The translations under genes were made by a program, and so were the position numbers. From NCBI GenBank assembly GCA_015709635.1, contig CP054180.1, positions 496,001 through 560,000 of the forward strand: DNA of 64,000 bases. The letters run 5' to 3'. Positions 53,946-62,331 of the stretch are shown piece after piece. This DNA comes from Gammaproteobacteria bacterium. Lineage in GTDB: Bacteria; Pseudomonadota; Gammaproteobacteria; Burkholderiales; Nitrosomonadaceae. The notes beneath the pieces are model-generated. The model saw nothing but the letters and a program-made list of their open reading frames with translations. It made no database searches and was not told the DNA's origin. Numbering within the stretch: the stretch's first letter is position 1; every line of letters starts with the position of its first letter.

Positions 53946-54362
53946 ATGGCAAAAGCAGCTTCCCCAATTCGCTTGCAAGATGAATTAATGCAAGCCGCAG
54001 CGTTGACCGCGGAGCGGTTTCACCGCAGCACGGCCGAGCAAATCGAATATTGGGCGGAAATGGGGCGCAATGTCGATCACATGTTGAACCCGGACGACTT
54101 GCTGGCGATCTCGGCGGGATTGGCGAAAATTACCGTCGAGCCGGTTAGCAGCGAGCCGGTTGACCCTGCTGGCATATTTCAGTCGTTGGAAGACGATCGC
54201 GCCAGCGGCATGCTGCCACAATCGGTGACCGGCAGTGCGATCCGCTATCAGGCATCAGATACCCATCCCGGCTACCTGGAACAAATTCAACCGGATGGCC
54301 GCATTCAAACGGGGAAGTTTCAGGGCGGTGAGTTCATCGCAATCGATGCATCGCAGCTTTGA
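53946..54362 (+). CDS. ParD-like antitoxin
   Basis: A 138-residue protein of the ParD-like type. The N-terminus (PIRLQDELMQAAALTAERFH, then RSTAEQIEYWAEMGR) is a ribbon-helix-helix-like DNA-binding module. The rest (about 60-138) is a longer region with GYLEQIQPDGRIQTGKFQGG, which in this family may bind the partner. Start chosen at the ATG directly before the conserved part; four extra residues are possible upstream. Its stop overlaps the zeta-like gene (TTGA). Confidence 0.82.
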   Translation: MAKAASPIRLQDELMQAAALTAERFHRSTAEQIEYWAEMGRNVDHMLNPDDLLAISAGLAKITVEPVSSEPVDPAGIFQSLEDDRASGMLPQSVTGSAIRYQASDTHPGYLEQIQPDGRIQTGKFQGGEFIAIDASQL

Positions 54363-54952
54363 GCAAGAAAAAACAGCTTTGGTTGCTGGCCGGGGGCAAC
54401 GGCGCGGGCAAAAGCACCTTTTACCGCACCCGGCTCGCGCCCAGCGGCTTATCGTTTGTGAATGCGGATATCATCGCCAAACTGCTGTATCCGCAAGCGC
54501 CCGAGGCGCACAGCTATCGCGCCGCCAAACTGGCGGAACATATGCGCCTGCAACTGCTGCGGCAGGGTCGCAGCTTCTGTTTTGAAACGGTATTCTCGCA
54601 CTCGTCGAAAATCGACTTCGTTGCACAAGCCAAAGCACTCGGTTATGAAATCGTTCTGGTATTCATTCACCTGTGCGACCCAGCGCTCAACCAAGCGCGT
54701 ATCGCGCAACGCGTCAGCGAAGGCGGCCATCATGTACCGGATGACAAAGTCATTAGCCGGATTCCCAGAACACTCAAACTGATCAAAAAGACGCTACCGC
54801 TCTGCGATCAAGTGTATATCCTCGACAACTCCCGTACGGATAACCCGTTTCAGCAACTGGCCGTGATCCGCAACGGCCGCATCACTTTCCGGCATGAGGG
54901 TATGCCTGATTGGTGTCAGGAATTGCTGCTTGATATGAAAGTGGGCGAATAG
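54359..54952 (+). CDS. Zeta-toxin-like kinase
   Basis: A 197-residue P-loop protein with Walker A GGNGAGKST at about 12-20 and the zeta-family start KQLWLLAGGNGAGKSTFYRT. NADIIAKLLYP and FCFETVFSH are the residues around the kinase active site of zeta toxins, which phosphorylate UDP-N-acetylglucosamine. The TTG start overlaps the stop of the ParD-like gene, so the two are coupled as an antitoxin-toxin pair; a ParD-like partner is not the classical epsilon antitoxin. It ends one base before the SGNH-like gene. The toxin role is inferred from family and pairing. Confidence 0.88.
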   Translation: MSKKKQLWLLAGGNGAGKSTFYRTRLAPSGLSFVNADIIAKLLYPQAPEAHSYRAAKLAEHMRLQLLRQGRSFCFETVFSHSSKIDFVAQAKALGYEIVLVFIHLCDPALNQARIAQRVSEGGHHVPDDKVISRIPRTLKLIKKTLPLCDQVYILDNSRTDNPFQQLAVIRNGRITFRHEGMPDWCQELLLDMKVGE

Positions 54953-54953
54953 T

Positions 54954-55760
54954 ATGCCGGTCAGCACTTTGACTAGCGATCACGAAACACCCCAGAACCG
55001 CATCATCCTGCTCGGTGCCAGCAATCTGACGTTATCGCTGCGTCTGGTCATCGATCTGATGCAGCAGCGGCTCGGCGTGCCGAGTGAGGTTTTTGCGGCG
55101 GTGGGGCATGGGCGGGCGTACGGGATTTTCAGTGAAGCGGTGTGGCGCGGGTTGCCGGGGATTGCGGACTGCGGATTGTGGCGGCGGTTGGCTGAGTTGG
55201 AGCCACGCCCGGCTTATGCTTTGCTGGCCGATATCGGCAACGATATTTTGTACGGCTTGCAGCCTGAGCAGATTTTGCAGTCGGTGGAGTGGTGTGTCGA
55301 ACAATTGCAGCGGCTGTCCGCGCAGATCGTCGTGACCGGTTTGCCGATGGCATCGATTGAGAGCTTGTCCGAGCGGCGCTACACTTTTTTCCGCAGTTTG
55401 TTTTATCCGTCGTGCCGGTTATCCTGGCATGAAACGATCAGCTGCGCTTGGGCGGTGCATGCCGGATTGGCGGAGATGGCGGCACGCTGCAAGTTTATAC
55501 TGCACGAGCAGAAGCCCGGGTGGTTCGGTTGGGACGGTATTCATGTCAATTACTGGCAGCGCGAGGCGTATTACCGCACTATCGTGCAGCGATTTTCAGA
55601 TCCTAGTGGCAAACCGGTGCCGCAGGAGGGTAAGCGGAAATTCTTTTTGACTTGGCAGCAGCGGCCGGAATTTGCTTTCAAGACGCTTGCGGGCTGTGCG
55701 ATTTATTGTCCGCAGCCGAGCGGTCTGCTGGCAGATGGTTCGAGTGTTTACAAGTATTGA
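54954..55760 (+). CDS. SGNH/GDSL-like hydrolase of unknown substrate
   Basis: A 268-residue protein with an SGNH-like layout: nucleophile block ILLGASNLTLSLRL, the GND block in LLADIGNDILYG, and DGIHVNYW (Asp-xx-His block) near the C-terminus. No signal peptide. It starts one base after the zeta-like stop and so may be co-transcribed with that pair, though there is no reason to count it as part of the toxin system. Substrate unknown. Confidence 0.72.
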   Translation: MPVSTLTSDHETPQNRIILLGASNLTLSLRLVIDLMQQRLGVPSEVFAAVGHGRAYGIFSEAVWRGLPGIADCGLWRRLAELEPRPAYALLADIGNDILYGLQPEQILQSVEWCVEQLQRLSAQIVVTGLPMASIESLSERRYTFFRSLFYPSCRLSWHETISCAWAVHAGLAEMAARCKFILHEQKPGWFGWDGIHVNYWQREAYYRTIVQRFSDPSGKPVPQEGKRKFFLTWQQRPEFAFKTLAGCAIYCPQPSGLLADGSSVYKY

Positions 55761-55800
55761 CCGGAGCGCGGTATGCGTGTGAACGCGCACTAGCGCTTCC

Positions 55801-56703
55801 TTAGTTCTTGTCGCGGTAAATGATCACCGTATAACGCACGCCTTGTCCGGTGCGATACGCTTCCAGATCGAAAGGATAGGCGTTGTTCGATTCGAGCTTG
55901 CTAGCGACGGTATCGCCATCGATCTCGTCGTACCAAGCCCACTTTGCGGTATCGAGATGTTCGGCGACTGCGGTGAAATAACGCGTGCCGTCTTCGGAGA
56001 AACTGCGGATGCGCACCGGTGTGACATTGTGTTTGCGCAATTGCGCATCCAGCTTTTTTGCCGTGACTCGGGTAAAGATCAGCGACGGGCCGGGGCGTTC
56101 TTCGACAATCGCCGCGTATTTGCGGATACCGCCATCGACGTAAACGGCTAAGTCGGCAACCCGCTGCCGGTCATTAGTTAACTGATTGAGCCCCGCTTCA
56201 TCCAATCCAGTCAATACTTTGGTTTGAGGTTCCATTCCTGGTTGCAAAGCCAGCGAGAAACGCGGCTGGCCATCCGTTACATCAGCAGTGATCGATATCG
56301 GGCGGGCTGCCATGGCGGCAATTTTGCTATCGAGTTCCGCCGCGGTGATATCGCGCAGATAATGCCCTGCGACTCCGGTTTGGCGATAAACAATGGCGGC
56401 GAAACGCCGGTTTTTGCCGTCGCCATATACGGATAGGCGCGTCAAATGCCAGCCCGGCATGAGCACGTCGTCAATATAGTCCGGTGCAATGTCGTGCGAC
56501 CAGAGCCAGCCTTCCGGCGGTTTGATAGAAAATTTCATCGTTCCCCCTTGATTGGCAGATTCCGTTGCGGTTGTTTGGTTATTTTCTTTCTTATCAGATG
56601 GGTTTGCTTTGAGATTGTTGTCCGTCGTGCATGCAACGATGAGAATTCCCATTAAAACAGAAACTACTCGCTTTAAGAGAATTGTGTGCGTTGTGCTAGC
56701 CAT
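55801..56703 (-). CDS. Lipoprotein with bacterial tandem repeats (BTRD-like)
   Basis: A 300-residue predicted lipoprotein: basic N-terminus, hydrophobic stretch and lipobox LIVACT. A short linker is followed by about four copies of a 45-60-residue repeat in which an aromatic-glycine strand alternates with RYFTAVAEH-like or RRFAAIVYRQTG-like segments. This matches the bacterial tandem repeat domain found in secreted polyglycine hydrolase-like proteins; no hydrolase domain is present here. The ATG with GGAGA upstream is preferred over the one five codons earlier. Function unknown. Confidence 0.75.
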   Translation of the reverse strand: MASTTHTILLKRVVSVLMGILIVACTTDNNLKANPSDKKENNQTTATESANQGGTMKFSIKPPEGWLWSHDIAPDYIDDVLMPGWHLTRLSVYGDGKNRRFAAIVYRQTGVAGHYLRDITAAELDSKIAAMAARPISITADVTDGQPRFSLALQPGMEPQTKVLTGLDEAGLNQLTNDRQRVADLAVYVDGGIRKYAAIVEERPGPSLIFTRVTAKKLDAQLRKHNVTPVRIRSFSEDGTRYFTAVAEHLDTAKWAWYDEIDGDTVASKLESNNAYPFDLEAYRTGQGVRYTVIIYRDKN

Positions 56704-56905
56704 AGTGATTGTCTCCATCGAACCAGCGAGTTAAACAATGCGGATGCCTGATTTTAGATAATACCGCAGGAACGAAGATCATGATATTTTTCCATGAACA
56801 GCGTGTTTGACAGCCCATCCCGCATTCAGTATATTCAGCGCAGAAAAACATGCGTTGATTTTTAATCGTATCCTGCCTTAATACTCTCTATTCGAGCTCT
56901 CTTAT

Positions 56906-58123
56906 ATGCGTATCGTTGTCACCGGAATGGGGGTTGTCTCACCGATCGGCACGGGCATTGACCCATTCTGGAAAAATGCAGTAGCCGGTGTAAATGGAAT
57001 CGTAAACATTCAGAGCTTTGATCCCGCCAAACTGCGCTCGCGTATTGCCGGTGAAGTCAGCGGTTTTGATCCGGCGGCTTTTTTATCCGCCAAGCAAATC
57101 GAACAAACCGACCGCTTCACGCAACTGGCGCTGCACGCAGCGAATCAGGCGATGGCCGATGCCGGCAGTCTGGAATGCTACGAACCGCGACGGCTGGCGG
57201 TCAGCTTGGGGTCGGGCATGGGCGGTTTCTCGACCTTCGAATCTTCCGCAGCACGCAGGTTTCAAAGCAAATCCGTGCCGCCTTTTACCGTTCCGCGCAT
57301 CATGGCCAATTCCGCTGCCGCCTGGATAGCGACCAAATACGGCCTGAAAGGCGCCAACCTGACCTGCAGCACGGCGTGCTCGTCGGGTGCCAATGCGATT
57401 GGTATGGCGCTCGATCTGCTGCGCAGCGGCAAAGCTGACGCTGTGGTGACCGGTGGCGCGGAAGCCTGCGTGCTGCCGCTGACGATGGCAGGCTTTGAAG
57501 CTTTGTTTGCCTTGTCCACCGGTTTTAATAACGACCCGGCGCACGCTTCGCGGCCCTTCGCCAAAGGCCGCGACGGTTTTGTCATGGGCGAGGGCGCGGG
57601 CATCCTGGTTCTGGAACGGGAAGACGCCGCGCAAAAACGCGGTGCGAAAATTTATGCCCGGCTGGCTGGATACGGCTGCGCCTGCGATGCGACGCACATC
57701 GTCGCACCCGATATCGATGGTCAAGTTGCTGCGATGCAAGTTGCGATCGAAGACGCCGGTATGACGACTGCTCAGGTGGATTACATCAACGCCCATGCCA
57801 CCTCGACACCGCTCGGCGATGTCATCGAAACCAAAGCGATCAAGCAACTGTTCGGCGAGCGCGCACCGGAAATACCGGTCAGCGCCACCAAGTCGATGAT
57901 CGGCCACAGCATCGGCGCTTCCGCCGCGATCGGCAGCATCGCCGCGATCATGACGCTGCAAACCGGCACCATCCATCCCACGATCAACCTCGCTGAAGCC
58001 GATCCCGAGTGCGATCTGGATTACACACCCAACACCGCGGCGCAGAAAAAAGTGCAGACCGCGCTGTGCAACGCATTCGGTTTCGGCGGCAACAACGCCA
58101 GCATCGTTTTTACAACTCTATAA
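56906..58123 (+). CDS. fabF: 3-oxoacyl-[acyl-carrier-protein] synthase II-type
   Basis: A 405-residue KAS II-type condensing enzyme. The Cys-His-His triad is complete: nucleophile in TCSTACSSGANAIG, first His in INAHATSTPLGD and second His in SMIGHSIGASAAIG. It extends acyl chains on an acyl-carrier protein, and its ACP is the next gene, 18 bases on. No other fatty-acid synthesis genes are near, so the pair may serve a special lipid or secondary product rather than bulk synthesis. The enzyme family is certain; fabF as a name is by similarity. Confidence 0.9.
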   Translation: MRIVVTGMGVVSPIGTGIDPFWKNAVAGVNGIVNIQSFDPAKLRSRIAGEVSGFDPAAFLSAKQIEQTDRFTQLALHAANQAMADAGSLECYEPRRLAVSLGSGMGGFSTFESSAARRFQSKSVPPFTVPRIMANSAAAWIATKYGLKGANLTCSTACSSGANAIGMALDLLRSGKADAVVTGGAEACVLPLTMAGFEALFALSTGFNNDPAHASRPFAKGRDGFVMGEGAGILVLEREDAAQKRGAKIYARLAGYGCACDATHIVAPDIDGQVAAMQVAIEDAGMTTAQVDYINAHATSTPLGDVIETKAIKQLFGERAPEIPVSATKSMIGHSIGASAAIGSIAAIMTLQTGTIHPTINLAEADPECDLDYTPNTAAQKKVQTALCNAFGFGGNNASIVFTTL

Positions 58124-58141
58124 CACAAGGTGCCAACAGAC

Positions 58142-58396
58142 ATGGATACAGCAGAACTCGAAGCGAAAGTCATCGAATTTATCGCATCAAAAGTTGAAAA
58201 CGCCGACGCCTCCACCATCACCGCCGCCTCCAAATTCGACGAACTCGGACTTGACTCGATGGACACCGTGCAACTGCTGTTCGACGCGGAAGACGCCTTC
58301 GGCGTCACGTTCGACGGCGAGGAAGTCAAGAATCTCCGCACGGTGGGAGACATTATTACTTATATTAGTGAGCATCCGCCGGAGGGGAAGGGTTAG
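58142..58396 (+). CDS. Acyl carrier protein
   Basis: An 84-residue acyl carrier protein. The phosphopantetheine serine is in GLDSMDTVQLLFDAEDAFG. The sequence is acidic and helical, as usual for ACPs. ATG 58142 is preferred over the upstream in-frame start because it opens the conserved fold. It pairs with the preceding KAS II gene and is likely its dedicated carrier, as it is separate from a standard fatty-acid synthesis cluster. Confidence 0.94.
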   Translation: MDTAELEAKVIEFIASKVENADASTITAASKFDELGLDSMDTVQLLFDAEDAFGVTFDGEEVKNLRTVGDIITYISEHPPEGKG

Positions 58397-58452
58397 TAAG
58401 AATTAGAGTGATGCTGAGCAATTTGTAGTTAGTAGGTCGCGCAGCAAAAGAC

Positions 58453-59490
58453 ATGTCAACCGAAACGCCGCCAGACCTGCCACATCTTCTTCATGAAGCA
58501 CTCTCTCAACTAGGCTGGAAGTGTAATCCAGAGCACCTTGTTCAGCGACTGCACCGATTGAACATCGGTTTACCACGCGAGGATGAATTTGCTGTCGTCT
58601 GCTCGTGGCTCGGTTATTGTACCTTGGTTCACAAGCTGGATCAGACTCAGTCTCCATCGTCGTCGGAGGGAGTTTTTCAAGTACCAGATCTTTTGGCGGT
58701 ATTTCAGAGAGAGGGGCGATTGATTCCAGTGTTGGTGGAGGTAAAGACATCCACAGAAAAAAAGCTCTCCTTCAAGACAGACTACTACAACAAACTGAAG
58801 TCCTATGCCAAACTCCTGGGATTGCCGATGCTCATCGCTTGGAAGTTCCACGGGTTTTGGGCACTGTTTGATATCAATCAGATGGAACTTGCAAAAACGA
58901 ACTACAACATCGACTTTGGAAAAGCGATGTCAGAAAGTCTTCTCGGCGTTCTTGCAGGCGATTTCTCGTACACTTTACCCAGAGGCACAGGCATACACCT
59001 TCGCATGCGGAAAGAAAAACTCATTTCCTCTGTTCGCCACGATTCTGAAGTTCATGAAGAGTGGCACATGGTTATCGAGGATGCACTGCACGTGGATGGC
59101 GATGGAAAGAAACGTCGTGATCTTTCGCCAGATGTACAGGCGCTGTTCTTCGTAAATAACCTTAAGGAAGAACAAGAACATACCTCTTCACATGTTCATT
59201 GGCGCTTCTTGGTTCAAGATGACGAGAACAAGTTTGCTCACATGGCGTTGGTGGGATTGCTTAACTGGTATTCTTCTGGAAGCGAGCCCTTGAATTGGCG
59301 GGAGGTTGTCGCCCGAATCGCACCTGTCCCTGGCATAACTGACTTTGAAGCCACAGTGAAGCGCGCACTCCGCGCTGGTGTCGTCAAGTACATTTTCCAT
59401 CTTCAACCGCAAACAATGCCAGCATTCCTTGGAGCAGCGAACCTGCGTAACTCAAGTAAGACAGAAGCCATGGGCGTTCCGTCAGAATGA
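58453..59490 (+). CDS. PD-(D/E)XK-like nuclease-fold protein, unknown role
   Basis: A 345-residue protein with a plausible PD-(D/E)XK site: P78-D79 in GVFQVPDLLAVFQ and E96-V-K98 in LIPVLVEVKTS, the spacing seen in restriction-like nucleases. The remaining two thirds show no known domain. No membrane segment. The gene stands alone between the FabF-ACP pair and the MazEF pair and is slightly richer in A and T than its neighbours, which fits a defence or mobile origin. It could be a restriction-like enzyme, but no methylase is adjacent. Confidence 0.72.
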   Translation: MSTETPPDLPHLLHEALSQLGWKCNPEHLVQRLHRLNIGLPREDEFAVVCSWLGYCTLVHKLDQTQSPSSSEGVFQVPDLLAVFQREGRLIPVLVEVKTSTEKKLSFKTDYYNKLKSYAKLLGLPMLIAWKFHGFWALFDINQMELAKTNYNIDFGKAMSESLLGVLAGDFSYTLPRGTGIHLRMRKEKLISSVRHDSEVHEEWHMVIEDALHVDGDGKKRRDLSPDVQALFFVNNLKEEQEHTSSHVHWRFLVQDDENKFAHMALVGLLNWYSSGSEPLNWREVVARIAPVPGITDFEATVKRALRAGVVKYIFHLQPQTMPAFLGAANLRNSSKTEAMGVPSE

Positions 59491-59629
59491 TTCCGCTGAA
59501 TGAAAGTAATGATCGCTTGGGATGTGTTTTGCCGATGGTTTTGATTTGACGGATTGCCCTTTGGGCATCCGTTCTGCGGAATCTATAGCTGGCCGCAAGC
59601 CACTGGGGAAAAATAAGTTATGGGATTGC

Positions 59630-59658
59630 TTGTGCGTCCAAAGTAATTACATTATAGT
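59630..59658 (+). promoter_or_regulatory. Probable promoter and operator of mazEF
   Basis: TTGTGC at 59630-59635 and TATAGT at 59653-59658 are 17 bases apart, and the perfect 8-base palindrome GTAATTAC (59643-59650) lies between them. A MazE dimer binding here would block the promoter, as is common for such pairs. The antitoxin start is 31 bases downstream. Confidence 0.4.
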
Positions 59659-59689
59659 TTGCCGGTATCGTAACTCATTCACACTTCTC

Positions 59690-59944
59690 ATGACCCATCT
59701 CATCAAAATCGGCAATTCCCAAGGTATCCGTATTCCCAAGCCACTCATTGAACAGGCTGACTTGGAAGGTAAGGATTTGCAGTTGCAAGTCGTGGAGGGC
59801 GGTTTGTTGATTTCTCCTAAGAAATCGGCACGGGATGGATGGCGGGAATCTATTAAAAATACATTGGAAACTCGCGGTGCGGAATCGCTGGATCAGGAAT
59901 GGCTGAATGCACCTTTAACGACTGAAGATGACTGGACTTGGTAA
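59690..59944 (+). CDS. mazE: AbrB/MazE-type antitoxin
   Basis: An 84-residue antitoxin. The swapped-hairpin DNA-binding domain is THLIKIGNSQGIRIPKPLIE, and a longer acidic C-terminus (DQEWLNAPLTTEDDWTW) should wrap the toxin. ATG 59690 begins the conserved fold; the open frame continues upstream but without homology. The stop codon overlaps the mazF ATG in TAATG. Confidence 0.88.
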   Translation: MTHLIKIGNSQGIRIPKPLIEQADLEGKDLQLQVVEGGLLISPKKSARDGWRESIKNTLETRGAESLDQEWLNAPLTTEDDWTW

Positions 59945-60267
59945 TGCCGAAGGTTTCGCGGTTCCAAGTTTGGCTGGTGCAGCTTGATCCGACACAGGGC
60001 TCTGAAATCAATAAAACAAGACCTTGTGTTGTTATTTCTCCAGACGAGCTTTCTGCTTTATCTACCGTACTGATGGCACCGATGACAACCCGAGGCTTTG
60101 AATTTCCCTGCCGGGTTGCTTGCAGTTTCAAGGAAAAACAGGGATTGATTTTGCTGGATCAGATCCGCGCTGTCGATAAAACCCGCTTGGTCAGCAAACT
60201 CGGGGTTATTGACGAAGAGACGCAGATGGAATTGTGCCAGCGATTGCAGGAGTTGTTTGCCTATTAA
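59944..60267 (+). CDS. mazF: MazF/PemK-type toxin
   Basis: A 107-residue endoribonuclease of the MazF/PemK family: FQVWLVQLDPTQGSEINKTR with the conserved Arg, then PCVVISPDE and LMAPMTTRG. It should cut mRNA at short sites when MazE is lost. ATG 59944 overlaps the antitoxin stop, so the two are translationally coupled; a TTG two codons upstream is a poorer start. Confidence 0.92.
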   Translation: MPKVSRFQVWLVQLDPTQGSEINKTRPCVVISPDELSALSTVLMAPMTTRGFEFPCRVACSFKEKQGLILLDQIRAVDKTRLVSKLGVIDEETQMELCQRLQELFAY

Positions 60268-60306
60268 CAGGTTGTTGAATAACGTGGTATCGAAAGGAGA
60301 ATAACC

Positions 60307-60753
60307 ATGTCTACGAATACTATCCGCTTACATCGCGTGCTGCGCGCGCCGCCCGAAAGAATTTACCGGGCTTTTCTGGATGCCGATGCGATGGTTAAGT
60401 GGCTGCCGCCGAATGGTTTCATCGGCAAAATTCACCATTTCGATGCGAAAGTCGGTGGTCGCTTTAAGATGTCTTTTACCAATCTCGGCACCGGCCACAG
60501 TCATTCGTTCGGCGGTGAATATCTGGAACTGATGCCGTTTGAACGCATCCGGCATACGGACCGATTCGATGATCCGAACCTGCCGGGGGAAATGCAGGTC
60601 ACGATTTCGTTAAAACCGGTTTCCTGCGGGACTGAGCTGAACATTGTGCAAGAAGGCGTACCGGCGGTGATTCCGGCCGAAGCTTGCTACCTTGGCTGGC
60701 AGGAATCGCTCACATTGCTGGCGAAGCTCGTCGAGGCTGAGATTCCCGGCTGA
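60307..60753 (+). CDS. SRPBCC/AHSA1-family protein
   Basis: A 148-residue START-like protein (RLHRVLRAPPERIYRAFLDA, MVKWLPPNGF, VGGRFKMSFTN, YLGWQESLTLLAKLVE). Members bind small hydrophobic molecules or act as stress-related ligand carriers; ligand unknown here. AAAGGAG precedes the start. It follows mazF by 39 bases but shows no link with it. Confidence 0.9.
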   Translation: MSTNTIRLHRVLRAPPERIYRAFLDADAMVKWLPPNGFIGKIHHFDAKVGGRFKMSFTNLGTGHSHSFGGEYLELMPFERIRHTDRFDDPNLPGEMQVTISLKPVSCGTELNIVQEGVPAVIPAEACYLGWQESLTLLAKLVEAEIPG

Positions 60754-60817
60754 CTTCATTGAAACGGCTTCCGCCTGCTATCTTTTTCAGAGCTTCCTGA
60801 GTGGAGATGCACGAGGA

Positions 60818-62026
60818 ATGGCAATGCTGGGCCGCCACCGGGTAACCGTTTTTCCGGTTCTGATTCTACTGTTGGTATTGCTGACTGGCTGCATTCATCA
60901 ATCGTTTGTCACGGTTCCCTATCCCCGCTGGGGAGAAGAAATGGTGATTGAGTCGGGCGGTGAAGAACCGCTGATTCTGCGTTCCTTGTCGCCGGCGGAA
61001 TTCAGCCAAGCATCCGCTTGTGTGTTGCTGGTGCACGGTATGAACGAACATATCGGACGGTACAGCGAGGTGGCGCGTTATTTTTCGCGGCGTTTTTTCG
61101 TGGCTGGATTCGATCATTATGCGCATGGCCTTTCCAATCCGGTGCTGCGCCGTGCGGATCAGGCGCTCGCGGAGGGAGCCGGCCGGGCCGATGTCAGCAA
61201 TGCGTATCTGGCGCAAGCGGCTTTGTACGATCTGGAACCATTGCGGCAGACGTTGGGCCGGGCGCTGCAAGCCTTCATGGCGCAGTGCGATGCGCAAGAT
61301 CAATCGCAACGGCCGGTGTTCATCGTGGCGCACAGTCTGGGCGGGCTGGTGACCGCATCGTATTTGCTCGACCATCAAAACGAATCCGACCTTCGCAAAC
61401 GGCTACGGGGTGCGGTTTTTCTCGCTCCGGCATTTGCCGTCAGCGAACCGCCGGGCTGGCGCGGCTGGCTGGCGAATCCGCTGATCAAACTGTCTTTCCA
61501 CGCGGAAACGCATTTTCTGCATCCGCAGGATGAATCGCTGCCTTTGATGCTGTTTAATCAATTGTTCTCGCTGGTGACCGTGCCCGTGTTGGATGGTTTG
61601 TTCGAGGTATTGTCCTGGCCGGGGTTGCGCAGCTTGTTCACACCAGTCTCTCCCGCCTGGGTGACGGATTATCTGACCGATAGCGAAGAAGAAAAAGCCC
61701 GCCTGCGCGCCGATGGCTGGATCGTGCGCCGCAGCCTGTTGCGCTACGTGAAAGGCATTGAAGAAGAAGTCGTGCGCTTCCGCCGCCAGATGGCGGATTT
61801 CTCGATACCGTATTACCTGGTTTATTCCGAACGGGATCCGATCACGCCCGCCTGGGGCGACGAAGATTTTGCCCGTGTGACGCTGAAACATAATCCCGCT
61901 AACGAGGTTCTGAAACTACCCGGTCTGCCGTATCACCAGCATGTGTTCTTGCAAGAGCCGCTGCGTACGGAATTGCTGCAGAAAATAGAACACTGGCTGG
62001 AGCGTCGGCTGACGATGCCGGATTGA
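60818..62026 (+). CDS. Lipoprotein alpha/beta hydrolase (monoacylglycerol-lipase-like)
   Basis: A 402-residue predicted lipoprotein (basic start, hydrophobic core, lipobox LLTGC) carrying a serine hydrolase domain: oxyanion region LLVHGMNEHIGRYSEVARYF, nucleophile VAHSLGGLVTAS, acidic residue in YSERDPITPAWGD and catalytic His in GLPYHQHVFLQE. The order and motifs match monoacylglycerol-lipase-like enzymes. The start is set at the signal peptide, after an upstream GAGGAA-like site; a longer frame is open upstream but has no ribosome site. It likely acts at the periplasmic face of a membrane. Confidence 0.87.
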   Translation: MAMLGRHRVTVFPVLILLLVLLTGCIHQSFVTVPYPRWGEEMVIESGGEEPLILRSLSPAEFSQASACVLLVHGMNEHIGRYSEVARYFSRRFFVAGFDHYAHGLSNPVLRRADQALAEGAGRADVSNAYLAQAALYDLEPLRQTLGRALQAFMAQCDAQDQSQRPVFIVAHSLGGLVTASYLLDHQNESDLRKRLRGAVFLAPAFAVSEPPGWRGWLANPLIKLSFHAETHFLHPQDESLPLMLFNQLFSLVTVPVLDGLFEVLSWPGLRSLFTPVSPAWVTDYLTDSEEEKARLRADGWIVRRSLLRYVKGIEEEVVRFRRQMADFSIPYYLVYSERDPITPAWGDEDFARVTLKHNPANEVLKLPGLPYHQHVFLQEPLRTELLQKIEHWLERRLTMPD

Positions 62027-62331
62027 TCATTTCAAAAGCGCAAATGACGATCGTGACATACCATCCTTTCCGGCATTCCTTATCTTTATCGCTATCGTTG
62101 TGATAATACCCACAATACTCTGACCTTTGTTCCAGTATGCTGTTTGTAAATAGCAGCTTAGCAGTTTCTTGAGCGATATCTGGTGAGGTGCAAATGAAGC
62201 AATGATGCAGTTTGTTTCCTATTATTCAGGAATCACAACTATGTCAGCAATATTTGCTCTTCATCAGTGCAATTTTAGTTCTTCTCGTTAAAGTTTCTTA
62301 CAAAAAATAAAAAGAAAATAAAGGCGAAGAC
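62027..62331. other. Intergenic region, 305 bases, no gene seen
   Basis: AT-rich gap between the lipase-like gene and the LuxR-type regulator. It has no reading frame with a credible start, no clear hairpin terminator and no close sigma-70 pair. The last 40 bases are A-rich and lead into a GGCGAAG ribosome site for the next gene, so the regulator promoter must lie here. Confidence 0.6.
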
